DNA from: JABCPE02 sp963520725
Lineage (GTDB): Bacteria; Bacteroidota; Bacteroidia; Flavobacteriales; Weeksellaceae
Length of the DNA: 23,031 nt
Assembly: GCA_963520725.1 (NCBI GenBank)
Contig: CAUQSG010000023.1
Span: forward strand, 1-23,031
Direction: 5' to 3'
Shown here: one piece after another, positions 12,738-20,692 of the stretch
How positions within the stretch are numbered: position 1 is the stretch's first letter
Layout: each line of letters begins with the position of its first letter
Position numbers and translations under genes: made by a program
Notes under the pieces: model-generated
The model's input: the letters and a program-made list of their open reading frames with translations, nothing else
What the model was told of the DNA's origin: nothing
The model's database searches: none

Positions 12738-14894
12738 ATGAGTAATAAACCTCAAGCAATTACAGAAACTATCGTGCTGAAAGACGGTAGAGAAGTTACC
12801 ATAGAAACTGGTAAATTAGCAAAACAGGCTGATGGTGCAGTAGTGGTAAAAATGGGCGGAACTATGCTTTTAGCAACAGTGGTAGCTGCAAAAGATGCAA
12901 ATCCAGGGGTGGATTTCCTACCTTTGACGGTAGATTACAGAGAGAAATTCTCCGCAGCAGGGCGTGTTCCAGGGAACTTTTTTAGAAGAGAGTCTAAGCC
13001 TTCTGATGATGAAGTATTGACAATGAGACTAGTGGACAGAGTAATGCGTCCGCTTTTCCCAGAGGATTTCCACGCGGAAGTGCAGGTAATGATTTCATTA
13101 ATTTCCTACGATGGAAAAGTGATGCCAGATTCTTTGGCAGGGCTGGCAGCTTCAGCAGCGGTGGCTATTACAGATATACCTTTTAATGGACCTTTCTCAG
13201 AGGTTAGAGTGATTAAAAAAGATGGAGTTCTAAGCATTAACCCAAGCTGGGAAACTCTACAAAGTGGAGTGGAATTAGACATTATGGTAGGAGCTTCTAA
13301 AGATTCAATCGTGATGGTAGAAGGGGAAATGGATGAAATCACCGAACAGGAAATGATAGAAGCTATTTCTTTCGCTCATGAAGAAATTAAAATCCAGATA
13401 GAAGCTCAGGAGAGATTGGCGGCAAGAATAGAAAAAGCTCAAACGAAGAGAGAATACTGCCACGAAACTCATGATGAGGAGCTGAGAAAGGAAATCTGGG
13501 ATTATGCTTACCAAAGATATTATGATATAGCAAAAGACCCATCTGCAAAGCACGAGAGAAGTGATAAATTCAGCGCGGTGGTAGATGAGTTTTTAGAAAA
13601 ATATACAGAAGAGGAATTGGAAGAAAAAGAGGTTTTAGCAAAAACTTACTTCCATGATGTGCAGAAAGAGGCGGTTCGTCAGTTGATTTTAAATGAAAAT
13701 ATCCGTCTTGATGGTAGAAATAACCAGCAGATAAGACCTATCTGGTGTGAGGTGGATTACCTTCCAGCTGCTCACGGTTCTTCTATCTTTACAAGGGGAG
13801 AAACTCAGTCTTTGACTACGGTAACGCTTGGTTCTTTATTGGATGCGAACAGAATAGATTCTGTGATTTCTCAGCATGATGAGAGATTCTTCCTTCACTA
13901 TAATTTCCCTCCGTTCTCTACAGGGGAAGCGAGACCATTGAGAGGAACTTCTAGAAGAGAGATTGGACACGGGAATTTGGCTCAGAGAGCTTTAAAAGTG
14001 ATGATTCCAGAGGAAACTCCATATACTATCAGAGTAGTTTCGGATATTTTAGAATCTAATGGTTCTTCTTCTATGGCAACGGTTTGTGCTGGAACAATGG
14101 CTCTTATGGATGCTGGTATTCAGATGAAAAAACCTGTTTCAGGAATTGCAATGGGACTAATTACGGATAAAGAATCTGGAAAATGGACAGTACTTTCTGA
14201 TATTTTAGGAGATGAAGACCACCTTGGAGATATGGACTTTAAGGTAACTGGAACTGCCGAGGGAATCACGGCTTGTCAGATGGATATCAAAATCCAAGGA
14301 CTTACTATGGATATCATGGAAAAAGCCCTAATGCAGGCAAGAGATGGTAGAATGCATATTTTAGGCGAAATGCTGAAAACTATAGATAAGCCAAATGCAG
14401 ATGTGAAACCACACGCTCCAAAACTTGTGATGATGGAGATTCCGAAAGATTTCATCGGTGCGGTAATCGGGCCTGGTGGTAAGATTATCCAGCAAATGCA
14501 GAAAGATACAGATACTGTAATTACGATAGAAGAGAGAGGAGAAATAGGACATATAGAAATTTCTGGAACGGATAGAGAAAAAATAAATGCAGCGGTAGCT
14601 CAGATTAACGAGATTACTTTCGTGCCTGTGATTGGCGAAGTTTATAAAGGTAAAGTTGTTAAAGTAATGGAGTTCGGAGCGTTTATCCAGTTGGCTAAAG
14701 GAACAGAAGGTCTTCTTCATATCTCTGAAATCGCATGGGAAAGAACAGAAAAAGTGCCATATAAAGAAGGCGATGAAGTAGAAGTGAAATTCATGGGCTA
14801 TGATGACAGAAAGAAAATGAGACTTTCTAGAAAAGTTCTTTTACCAAAACCTCCAAAACCAGAAAAAAAAGAGGATAAAACAAACGATAAATAG
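12738..14894 (+). CDS. pnp: Polyribonucleotide nucleotidyltransferase (PNPase)
   Basis: PNPase degrades RNA 3' to 5' with phosphate, releasing nucleoside diphosphates. The protein has 718 aa, the usual length. The domain order is complete: first RNase PH domain at about 10-140 (with VDFLPLTVDYREKFSAAGRVPG), the helical linker at about 240-310, second RNase PH domain at about 315-545 (RGETQSLTTVTLG, FPPFSTGEARP, ILESNGSSSMATVC), KH domain with GxxG loop VIGPGGKIIQQ near 577-587, and S1 domain near 632-700 (GEVYKGKVVKVMEFGAFIQ, EGLLHISEIAW). A Lys/Pro-rich tail ends the protein. It is a trimeric cytosolic enzyme. It has its own promoter and a structured leader. Confidence 0.98.
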   Translation: MSNKPQAITETIVLKDGREVTIETGKLAKQADGAVVVKMGGTMLLATVVAAKDANPGVDFLPLTVDYREKFSAAGRVPGNFFRRESKPSDDEVLTMRLVDRVMRPLFPEDFHAEVQVMISLISYDGKVMPDSLAGLAASAAVAITDIPFNGPFSEVRVIKKDGVLSINPSWETLQSGVELDIMVGASKDSIVMVEGEMDEITEQEMIEAISFAHEEIKIQIEAQERLAARIEKAQTKREYCHETHDEELRKEIWDYAYQRYYDIAKDPSAKHERSDKFSAVVDEFLEKYTEEELEEKEVLAKTYFHDVQKEAVRQLILNENIRLDGRNNQQIRPIWCEVDYLPAAHGSSIFTRGETQSLTTVTLGSLLDANRIDSVISQHDERFFLHYNFPPFSTGEARPLRGTSRREIGHGNLAQRALKVMIPEETPYTIRVVSDILESNGSSSMATVCAGTMALMDAGIQMKKPVSGIAMGLITDKESGKWTVLSDILGDEDHLGDMDFKVTGTAEGITACQMDIKIQGLTMDIMEKALMQARDGRMHILGEMLKTIDKPNADVKPHAPKLVMMEIPKDFIGAVIGPGGKIIQQMQKDTDTVITIEERGEIGHIEISGTDREKINAAVAQINEITFVPVIGEVYKGKVVKVMEFGAFIQLAKGTEGLLHISEIAWERTEKVPYKEGDEVEVKFMGYDDRKKMRLSRKVLLPKPPKPEKKEDKTNDK

Positions 14895-14910
14895 TTTTAA
14901 ACCAAAAACA

Positions 14911-14939
14911 AAAAACTCTCACATTGATGAGAGTTTTTT
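14911..14939 (+). terminator. Rho-independent terminator after pnp
   Basis: AAAAACTCTC (14911-14920) pairs with GAGAGTTTTT around an 8-10 nt loop, then a T tract. Its loop contains the TTG (14924-14926) that serves as the -33 element for the next gene. Confidence 0.88.
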
Positions 14940-14956
14940 ATTAAATAATATATTTG
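14924..14956 (+). promoter_or_regulatory. Promoter of the SUI1 gene, overlapping the pnp terminator
   Basis: TTG at 14924-14926, a 22-nt spacer and TATATTTG at 14949-14956. The box ends only 3 nt before the ATG at 14960, so with the usual 4-nt distance the start of transcription would be the A of the ATG. Confidence 0.6.
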
Positions 14957-14959
14957 ATT

Positions 14960-15283
14960 ATGGATTTACGAGACCAGCTGAAAAATCTTTTTCCAGACCA
15001 TGTAGAGCAAGACTTCCAGATGCCCGAAGAACAACACCAGCAGCGAGAACCGCTCATCTGTAAATACGAAAAAAAAAGGCGAAATGGAAAGCCTGTCACT
15101 CTGATAGAGGGTTTTGAGGGTAGTGAGGAGGAACTGAAAAATATTTCCAAGAAAATAAAAACTGCTCTGGGAATTGGTGGTTCGGAGAAGGATGGCGTGA
15201 TTATCATCCAAGGAGATAACCGCGATAAAATCATGAAAATCCTCTCTGATATGGGCTATAAAACCAAGAGAGTAGGAGGATAG
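14960..15283 (+). CDS. SUI1/eIF1-family translation factor (YciH-like)
   Basis: The protein has 107 aa from the ATG at 14960. The SUI1 domain fills residues 35-107: KKRRNGKPVTLIEGFEG (near 37-53), ALGIGGSEKDGVIIIQGD (near 73-90) and the C-terminal GYKTKRVGG. The family is eIF1-like; the E. coli homologue YciH binds the 30S subunit and affects initiation, including of leaderless mRNAs. The N-terminal 35 residues are acidic and Gln-rich. A TTG at 14954 would add two residues but is part of the -7 box, so the ATG is preferred. Confidence 0.9.
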   Translation: MDLRDQLKNLFPDHVEQDFQMPEEQHQQREPLICKYEKKRRNGKPVTLIEGFEGSEEELKNISKKIKTALGIGGSEKDGVIIIQGDNRDKIMKILSDMGYKTKRVGG

Positions 15284-15328
15284 AGCCTCAGAAAAGAACA
15301 TTATCGGTAGGAAATCAATAAAATTCCT

Positions 15329-15336
15329 TACCTTTG
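15329..15336 (+). promoter_or_regulatory. -7 promoter box of the nucleoside phosphorylase gene
   Basis: TACCTTTG is a perfect TAnnTTTG located 42 nt before the ATG at 15379. There is no convincing TTG about 20 nt upstream. Confidence 0.5.
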
Positions 15337-15378
15337 GGAAGTTTAAATTTAAAATCGAATAAAAAATAGAAAATTATT

Positions 15379-16233
15379 ATGGTAAATAAATTAGCAGCCT
15401 CCGAATTGGTTTTAAATCCAGATGGAAGTGTATATCACCTGAATCTTCAGCCAGAAGATATCGCAGAAAAAATTCTTTTGGTGGGTGATCCAGACCGTGT
15501 TCCGAAGGTTTCACAATACTTTGATAAAGTAGAAATTAAGAAAAATAAAAGAGAATTTTACACGCATACAGGAACGCTCAGAGGAGAGCGAATCACGGTA
15601 ATGTCTACGGGTATCGGTACGGAAAACATTGATATCGTGATGAATGAGCTGGATGCTTTGGTGAATATTGATTTGAAAAACAAAGAATTTAAATCTGAGC
15701 ATAAGGCTTTGCAGTTGTTCCGTATGGGAACTTGTGGAAGCGTAAATCCTGATGTAGAGGTGGATAACATGCTGGTTACACAGAATGTGGTAGGTCTAGA
15801 CGGGCTTCTTCATTTTTACAAAGATTATCAGTTTGAGAATGAATTTAGCAAAAATTTCTTGGCAAAATTCCCATACGAAAAGATAAAACCGATGCTTTAT
15901 TTCTCGGAATGGGCAGAGAGTCAGTATGAATATTTCAAAGATGCGAAATATGTAGGAAATACAGCGACTTTCCCAGGGTTTTATGCGCCGCAGGGAAGAC
16001 AGCTGAGACTGAGAGCTGTGGATGACCAGTTTTTGGAAGTGCTGAATGATTTAGGAGTGACTAACTTTGAAATGGAAACTTCGGCGATCTATGGAATGTC
16101 TAAATTATTGGGACACAAGGCAATTACTATTAATAATGTGATTGCAAACAGAAGAAGAGGAGAGTTCGCAGCAGACCACCATAAATCTGAAAAAATGATG
16201 ATAGAATGGGTGCTGGAGAGAATAATTAAATAA
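15379..16233 (+). CDS. Nucleoside phosphorylase, uridine phosphorylase type
   Basis: The enzyme splits a nucleoside with phosphate to base plus ribose 1-phosphate for salvage. The protein has 284 aa. The PNP/UDP family motifs are visible: LLVGDPDRV at 34-42, STGIGTENIDIVMNEL at 75-90, LFRMGTCGSVNP at 112-123 (phosphate site Arg), and TNFEMETSAIYGMSKLLGHKA at 229-249 with the EMET motif that binds the ribose. It ends with VIANRRRGEF and a C-terminal helix. The overall pattern is closer to uridine phosphorylase than to purine nucleoside phosphorylase, but the base specificity is not proven. HMG-CoA synthase follows 29 nt later with no terminator, so they may share a transcript. Confidence 0.9.
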   Translation: MVNKLAASELVLNPDGSVYHLNLQPEDIAEKILLVGDPDRVPKVSQYFDKVEIKKNKREFYTHTGTLRGERITVMSTGIGTENIDIVMNELDALVNIDLKNKEFKSEHKALQLFRMGTCGSVNPDVEVDNMLVTQNVVGLDGLLHFYKDYQFENEFSKNFLAKFPYEKIKPMLYFSEWAESQYEYFKDAKYVGNTATFPGFYAPQGRQLRLRAVDDQFLEVLNDLGVTNFEMETSAIYGMSKLLGHKAITINNVIANRRRGEFAADHHKSEKMMIEWVLERIIK

Positions 16234-16262
16234 GAAAAAAATAAAAACCAGAAAATCAAAGT

Positions 16263-17579
16263 ATGAAATATGGAATTGAGGCGGCAAGTTTCTATGTGCC
16301 GTCGCTCTATTTGAATATCAATGAGTTAGCTGAAAATAGAGAAATAGATTCGGCTAAGTTAGAAAAAGGTCTTGGGCTTTACAAGATGGCTCTTCCTGAT
16401 GTGCACGAAGATACGGCAACTTTCGCGGCGGAGGCTCTTCTGAGGCTCATAAAAGACTATAATATCCAGCCCAAAGATATTGCAAGGATTTATTTGGGAA
16501 CAGAAAGTGCTTTGGATGCCGCAAAGCCTACCGCTACCTATGCAATTCAAATGGTGGAGCAGGTGCTGGGCGAGAGATGTTTTGGGAATTGTGATGTGGT
16601 GGATATGACTTTTGCCTGTATTGGCGGGGTGGATGCATTGCAGACTTGTTTGGATTTTGTGAAAGTTAATCCCGATAAAAAAGCAGTTGTAATCGCTTCC
16701 GACTATGCAAAATATGAACTGAAATCAACTGGCGAATATACGCAGGGCGCTGGCGCAGTGGCTTTATTGATTTCAGCGAAACCAAATTTGCTGGAAATAG
16801 AAGGAAAGTGGGGAGTGGCCACGGAGAGTGTTTTTGATTTCTTCAAACCAAGAAGAGAAATTGCTAAATCTGACCTTAAAAACGCACCAGAAACAGCACC
16901 TGACAAAATCGAGATTTTCTCTGATGAACCAGTTTTTGATGGGCAGTATTCTAATCAATGCTACCAAAATAGAATCAGAGAAGCCTATGAACATTACAAG
17001 GTTGAAAATTCTTTGGTAAAACCCTATGAAAACTGGCATTATTTGATTTTTCACCTGCCGTATGCATTCCATGGAAAAAGAGTTTTTACAGAGTTGTACA
17101 GTATAGAAAACAACCTGCCTTACACCACTGAAGAAGATAAAAAAGCCCTTGCCAAGTCCGAAGAATATTTGGATTTTATAAAACAAAAAATAGAGCCGTC
17201 ACAGAGAGCAAGCTCTGAGATAGGAAACCTCTATACAGCCTCTGTTTTCATGGCGCTGTTGTCTGCATTGCAGGTGTCTTTTGATAGAGAAGAGGAACTT
17301 TCAGGGAAGGAATTAGGCTTTTTGGCTTATGGAAGTGGTTCTAAATCCAAGGTTTTTTCAGGAAAAATAAATGAAAACTGGAAATCCGTTGTGGAAAAAT
17401 GGCAGCTTTTCGAAACCCTTGGGAATAGAAAAGTGGTGGATTTTTCAACTTATGAAAAACTCCATAGAAAACAACTGAAAACTTCCGTAAATCCTAATTA
17501 TAAAGGCTTTGGGTTAGTGGAGATTGAGAGAGAAAATCCACTTTCTTATGGAGCGAGAAAGTACCAATTCAAGTGCTAA
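16263..17579 (+). CDS. mvaS: Hydroxymethylglutaryl-CoA synthase
   Basis: It condenses acetyl-CoA and acetoacetyl-CoA to HMG-CoA in the mevalonate pathway. The protein has 438 aa, slightly longer than the Gram-positive enzyme. Catalytic residues known from S. aureus MvaS are all recognisable: Glu81 in YLGTESALDAAKP (78-90), Cys119 in DMTFACIGGVDALQ (114-127) and His264 in FHLPYAFHGKRVF (263-275). The order and spacing fit the thiolase-fold HMGS family. It fits with the mevalonate kinase at 8592, so the organism makes isoprenoids by the mevalonate route. The start ATG at 16263 precedes the normal N-terminus (YGIEAASFYVPS). Confidence 0.94.
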   Translation: MKYGIEAASFYVPSLYLNINELAENREIDSAKLEKGLGLYKMALPDVHEDTATFAAEALLRLIKDYNIQPKDIARIYLGTESALDAAKPTATYAIQMVEQVLGERCFGNCDVVDMTFACIGGVDALQTCLDFVKVNPDKKAVVIASDYAKYELKSTGEYTQGAGAVALLISAKPNLLEIEGKWGVATESVFDFFKPRREIAKSDLKNAPETAPDKIEIFSDEPVFDGQYSNQCYQNRIREAYEHYKVENSLVKPYENWHYLIFHLPYAFHGKRVFTELYSIENNLPYTTEEDKKALAKSEEYLDFIKQKIEPSQRASSEIGNLYTASVFMALLSALQVSFDREEELSGKELGFLAYGSGSKSKVFSGKINENWKSVVEKWQLFETLGNRKVVDFSTYEKLHRKQLKTSVNPNYKGFGLVEIERENPLSYGARKYQFKC

Positions 17580-17585
17580 ATTTAG

Positions 17586-17996
17586 ATGAAATTTTATCTT
17601 GTTTTTTTGATAGGATTTTTCTCTTTTTCTTGTAAGAAGGAAGAAATAGAATTTTATCAATCTGAAACAATGAATTTGGTTTTGGTCAAAAATATACCCA
17701 AAAATGATTCTTTACTGAAAGAAGAACTAAAAAAATATCTAATAAGCCAAAAAATAGAGCATACAGAAATTTATGAATATTCATGGGATACAGAATATTT
17801 CTTGACCCATGAGGAAGATGATGGAGGACCTACAAGCTCACATTTTTTAGATTTACACCAAGAAGAAAGGGGAATTGCATATTTTTATAAAGAAAAATGT
17901 AAGAATGATTCTCTTAAAACCATAGGAGTGGTAAGATATTATGATAAGTATGGGTATTTTTACCACCCAGATACTATTATAGGCAAGTGTAAATAA
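17586..17996 (+). CDS. Small predicted lipoprotein, unknown
   Basis: The protein has 136 aa. The N-terminus FLIGFFSFSC is a probable lipoprotein signal with Cys16 (F-S-F-S-C, a loose lipobox), followed by KKEE. The mature part is charged and Tyr-rich with HEEDDGGPTSSHFLD near residues 75-90 and a C-terminal YYDKYGYFYHPDTIIGKCK. I recognise no family. It starts 6 nt after the HMG-CoA synthase stop, so it is at least co-transcribed. Its base composition is lower in GC than its neighbours, which hints at a recent or fast-evolving gene. Confidence 0.65.
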   Translation: MKFYLVFLIGFFSFSCKKEEIEFYQSETMNLVLVKNIPKNDSLLKEELKKYLISQKIEHTEIYEYSWDTEYFLTHEEDDGGPTSSHFLDLHQEERGIAYFYKEKCKNDSLKTIGVVRYYDKYGYFYHPDTIIGKCK

Positions 17997-18003
17997 AAAA
18001 TAA

Positions 18004-18034
18004 TTGTCTTAAACAAAAAAAATAATTACTTTTG
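18004..18034 (+). promoter_or_regulatory. dnaX promoter
   Basis: TTG at 18004-18006, a 20-nt spacer and TACTTTTG at 18027-18034 match the Bacteroidota consensus. The box ends 4 nt before the ATG at 18039, so the mRNA would be leaderless or have a leader of about one base. Confidence 0.75.
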
Positions 18035-18038
18035 TCAA

Positions 18039-19121
18039 ATGGAAAATTTCATTGTGTCAGCGAGAAAATATCGTCCGCAGGAGTTTGACTCCGTTGTGGG
18101 GCAGTCTCATATTACGGATACACTGGAACATGCCATAGAGAATAATCAGCTTGCACAGGCACTGCTTTTCTGTGGGCCTCGTGGGGTGGGAAAAACCACT
18201 TGCGCAAGGATTTTAGCGAGAAAAATCAACGAAAAATCAGGAGCAACTGATGAAGAAGGTTTCGCGTTTAATATTTACGAATTAGATGCCGCGTCTAATA
18301 ACTCGGTGGATGATATTCGGCATTTGATAGACCAAGTGCGTTTTGCGCCGCAGGTAGGGCAGTATAAGGTGTACATCATAGATGAGGTGCATATGCTCTC
18401 TCAGGCGGCTTTCAACGCTTTTCTGAAAACACTAGAAGAACCACCTGCACACGCTATTTTCATTTTAGCGACTACGGAAAAACATAAGATTATCCCAACG
18501 ATTCTTTCTCGCTGCCAAATCTATGATTTCAAGAGTATTTCGATAGAGGATATCCAAAATCATTTAAAGAAAATAGCCGAAAAAGAAGGGATAGCTTACG
18601 AAGATGATGCCCTGTTTCTTATTGCCCAAAAGGCAGATGGTGCCTTGCGCGATGCATTGTCTATTTTTGACAGGCTGACTACTTTTTCGCAGAAGAATAT
18701 TACCCTTGCAAACGCTGCTGAAATTCTCAATATATTGGATTATGACCAATATTTGCAAGTGGCTGATTTAGCGAAAGAAAACGATATTCCTGCTATTTTA
18801 GCGAAATTTGATGAGATTGTTAAAAAAGGTTTTGACCCGCATATCTTTATCGCTGGGCTCGGCAGTCATTTCAGAGATCTGATGCTGGCGCAGAATCCTT
18901 CCACTTTGGCTTTAATAGAAATTGGCGAAAATACCAAAGCAAAGTATGCTGAACAGAGCCAAAAATGGACAGCGCAACAGCTCATCAATGCGATAGAAAT
19001 CTGCAATCATGCAGATATTAACTATAAAAATTCCAAAAATCCACGCCTTACGGTGGAGATTGCCCTTATGCAGCTTGCCAGCCTTACCGCTGTGGATATG
19101 GATAAAAAAAAAAGTTCTTAA
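18039..19121 (+). CDS. dnaX: DNA polymerase III gamma/tau subunit, zero-frame (gamma-like) product
   Basis: DnaX is the ATPase of the clamp loader. The zero-frame product has 360 aa and covers the AAA+ domains and the oligomerisation domain, the same extent as E. coli gamma. Walker A is GPRGVGKTT at 46-54, Walker B VYIIDEVHML at 111-120, sensor 1 ILATTE at 142-147 and the arginine finger motif SRC at 157-159. The zinc-finger cysteines found in E. coli DnaX between Walker A and the DAAS motif are absent; only the Cys next to Walker A (C55) is seen, and ELDAASNNSVDDIR follows directly. The frame ends DKKKSS-stop just after an A10 run at 19104-19113. Family members have a C-terminal extension, which is present in the -1 frame right after the run. 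Confidence 0.93.
   Translation: MENFIVSARKYRPQEFDSVVGQSHITDTLEHAIENNQLAQALLFCGPRGVGKTTCARILARKINEKSGATDEEGFAFNIYELDAASNNSVDDIRHLIDQVRFAPQVGQYKVYIIDEVHMLSQAAFNAFLKTLEEPPAHAIFILATTEKHKIIPTILSRCQIYDFKSISIEDIQNHLKKIAEKEGIAYEDDALFLIAQKADGALRDALSIFDRLTTFSQKNITLANAAEILNILDYDQYLQVADLAKENDIPAILAKFDEIVKKGFDPHIFIAGLGSHFRDLMLAQNPSTLALIEIGENTKAKYAEQSQKWTAQQLINAIEICNHADINYKNSKNPRLTVEIALMQLASLTAVDMDKKKSS
19104..19113 (+). other. A10 slippery run in dnaX (putative frameshift or slippage site)
   Basis: Zero-frame codons are GAT AAA AAA AAA AGT TCT TAA. A -1 slip, or one extra A in the mRNA, changes the frame to AAG TTC TTA ATA CTG and on, open for 204 codons. A hairpin can form downstream at 19126-19164 (GGTTC with GAACC, inner GTAG with CTAC, loop A5), 12 nt past the run. 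A run of A is the known slip site in dnaX of E. coli (A AAA AAG) and Thermus (A9). Confidence 0.7.
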
Positions 19122-19726
19122 TACTGGTTCCGCCGTTTCGTGATGTAGAAAAACTACGAGAACCTGCTCTTAAAAAATCTGAAGCGCCAGCGCCGAAAAC
19201 TCTTACAACAGAGGAAATCACAAAATTAGAAGTAAAAAAAGCTGCCCAGCCAATAGGCAGAAATATAAAGGAATCTTCTGAATTTTCCATTAAAAAACAT
19301 ATGGAAAAGAAGGAGAAAGAAGACGAACTAAATCTTTTTTCCGAAACGGAAGAAAACCTTCCTGACCATCATTTCACGGAAACTGACCTGCAAACAGAAT
19401 GGCGCAATTTTCTAAAAGACCTCTCGGTGAGTGATATAGTGGCGTATAATGCGATAAGCTCCTTCCAGCTTCGTAAAGCGGATGAAAACCAGATAGAAGT
19501 TTTGTATTCTTCGGACAGCGCAAAGCATGAATTTGAGAGAGTTCAGGCGGATTTTTTCAATCACTTTAAACACAAAGTAAATAATTTCAAAATAGAAATC
19601 CTCTACAAAGCAGACACCAGCCTGAAAAGGGAAGTAGTTACAAAGCGAAAAGTTTTTGATAAATTTGCTGAAATTAACCCAATTTTGAGGGATTTGGAGG
19701 ATTTGATGAAATTTGATTTTACTTAA
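19112..19726 (+). CDS. dnaX: DnaX tau-like C-terminal extension, in the -1 frame
   Basis: Read in the -1 frame from the A run, this segment is open from AAG at 19112 to the stop at 19724-19726. Joined to the zero frame it gives a 562-aa DnaX. The first 60 or so residues are a hinge rich in Pro, Ala, Lys and Glu (KFLILVPPFRDVEKL, then KSEAPAPKTLTTEE). The last 110 or so form a compact domain (TEWRNFLKDLSVSDIVAYNA, QIEVLYSSDSAKHEF, VNNFKIEILYK, NPILRDLEDLMKFDF) like the C-terminal domain of Bacteroidota DnaX. The ATG at 19301 lies inside this stretch and has no promoter box, so a separate 141-aa gene is unlikely. Tau C-terminal domains in E. coli bind DnaB and the polymerase alpha subunit; whether the same holds here is inference. 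Confidence 0.8.
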   Translation, partial: KFLILVPPFRDVEKLREPALKKSEAPAPKTLTTEEITKLEVKKAAQPIGRNIKESSEFSIKKHMEKKEKEDELNLFSETEENLPDHHFTETDLQTEWRNFLKDLSVSDIVAYNAISSFQLRKADENQIEVLYSSDSAKHEFERVQADFFNHFKHKVNNFKIEILYKADTSLKREVVTKRKVFDKFAEINPILRDLEDLMKFDFT

Positions 19727-19746
19727 AAAAACTAAAAAATATTTTC

Positions 19747-20670
19747 TTGAAAAAAGGACTAATTATAAAATCAACAGGCAGCTGGTACCAAGTGCAGGAA
19801 ACTGCGACCAACACCATCTACGAGGCGAGAATACGGGGGAAATTTAAACTCCTTAAAACAAGGCTTACCAATCCGCTGGCGGTGGGAGATTTTGTGGAAT
19901 TTGAGCTGGAAAGTTCTGATGTCGCGTGGATTACAAAGATAGAACCAAGGAAAAATTATCTCATCCGAAAATCGGTCAATCTTTCCAAGGAAGCACACAT
20001 TATCGCTTCTAATATAGACACGGCGTGTTTTATTTTCACGCTAAAATTCCCTGAAACTTCACTCGGCTTTTTGGATCGTTTTTTGGTGTGCTGTGAGGCT
20101 TATAACATTCAGCCTTTGATTTTATTTAATAAAATAGATACGCTTAGTGCCGAAGAATTGGAACTTTTGGAAGACCTCCAGCAGCTTTATCAAAATATAG
20201 GTTATGAAACCCTGAAAATTTCTTCTGTTTCAGGAGAAAATATAGAAACCTTGAAAAACCTTTTGAAAGATAAAGTTTCGGTGTTTTTTGGGCATTCGGG
20301 AAGTGGAAAATCTACTCTGGTCAATACGCTGGAACCGACACTTGATTTAAAAACAGGCGAAATATCAGAGGCGCACCTCAAAGGGAAACATACGACTACT
20401 TTTGCGCAGATGCATTTTTGGAGTTTTGGCGGAAGTGTTATTGATACGCCAGGGGTGCGTGAGTTTGCGATGGTGGATATAGAAAAAGAGGAAATTCAGC
20501 ATTTTTTTTCAGAGATATTTGAGGAAGGGAAGAATTGCAAGTTCCATAACTGCCTGCATATCAATGAACCAAAATGCTCTGTTGTAGCCCAATTAGAGGA
20601 AGGAAATATTTTGGAATCAAGATATTTGACTTATTTAAAATTGATGGAAGAAGCGGAAGAAAATAACTAA
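19747..20670 (+). CDS. rsgA: Ribosome small-subunit GTPase RsgA
   Basis: RsgA is a late 30S maturation GTPase. The protein has 307 aa with the circularly permuted G motifs: an N-terminal OB fold at 1-70 (GLIIKSTGSWYQV), G4 NKID at 128-131, SSVSGENI (G5) near 159-166, G1 GHSGSGKST at 182-190, G2 GKHTTTFAQMH near 213-223, G3 DTPG at 233-236 and a zinc motif C264-x4-C269-x-H271-x5-C277. The start codon is TTG at 19747. No ATG gives the family N-terminus, and MKKGLIIKSTGSWY begins right there, which supports TTG. It lies 20 nt after the tau stop, in one unit with dnaX and the next gene. Confidence 0.95.
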   Translation: MKKGLIIKSTGSWYQVQETATNTIYEARIRGKFKLLKTRLTNPLAVGDFVEFELESSDVAWITKIEPRKNYLIRKSVNLSKEAHIIASNIDTACFIFTLKFPETSLGFLDRFLVCCEAYNIQPLILFNKIDTLSAEELELLEDLQQLYQNIGYETLKISSVSGENIETLKNLLKDKVSVFFGHSGSGKSTLVNTLEPTLDLKTGEISEAHLKGKHTTTFAQMHFWSFGGSVIDTPGVREFAMVDIEKEEIQHFFSEIFEEGKNCKFHNCLHINEPKCSVVAQLEEGNILESRYLTYLKLMEEAEENN

Positions 20671-20692
20671 TTATAAATTAAAATTTAAAAAA

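Noticed and set aside
19301..19726. Independent 141-aa gene after dnaX
   Set aside because: The reading frame is open upstream to the A10 run with dnaX-like content and has no promoter box at its start; it is the tau-like end of DnaX.
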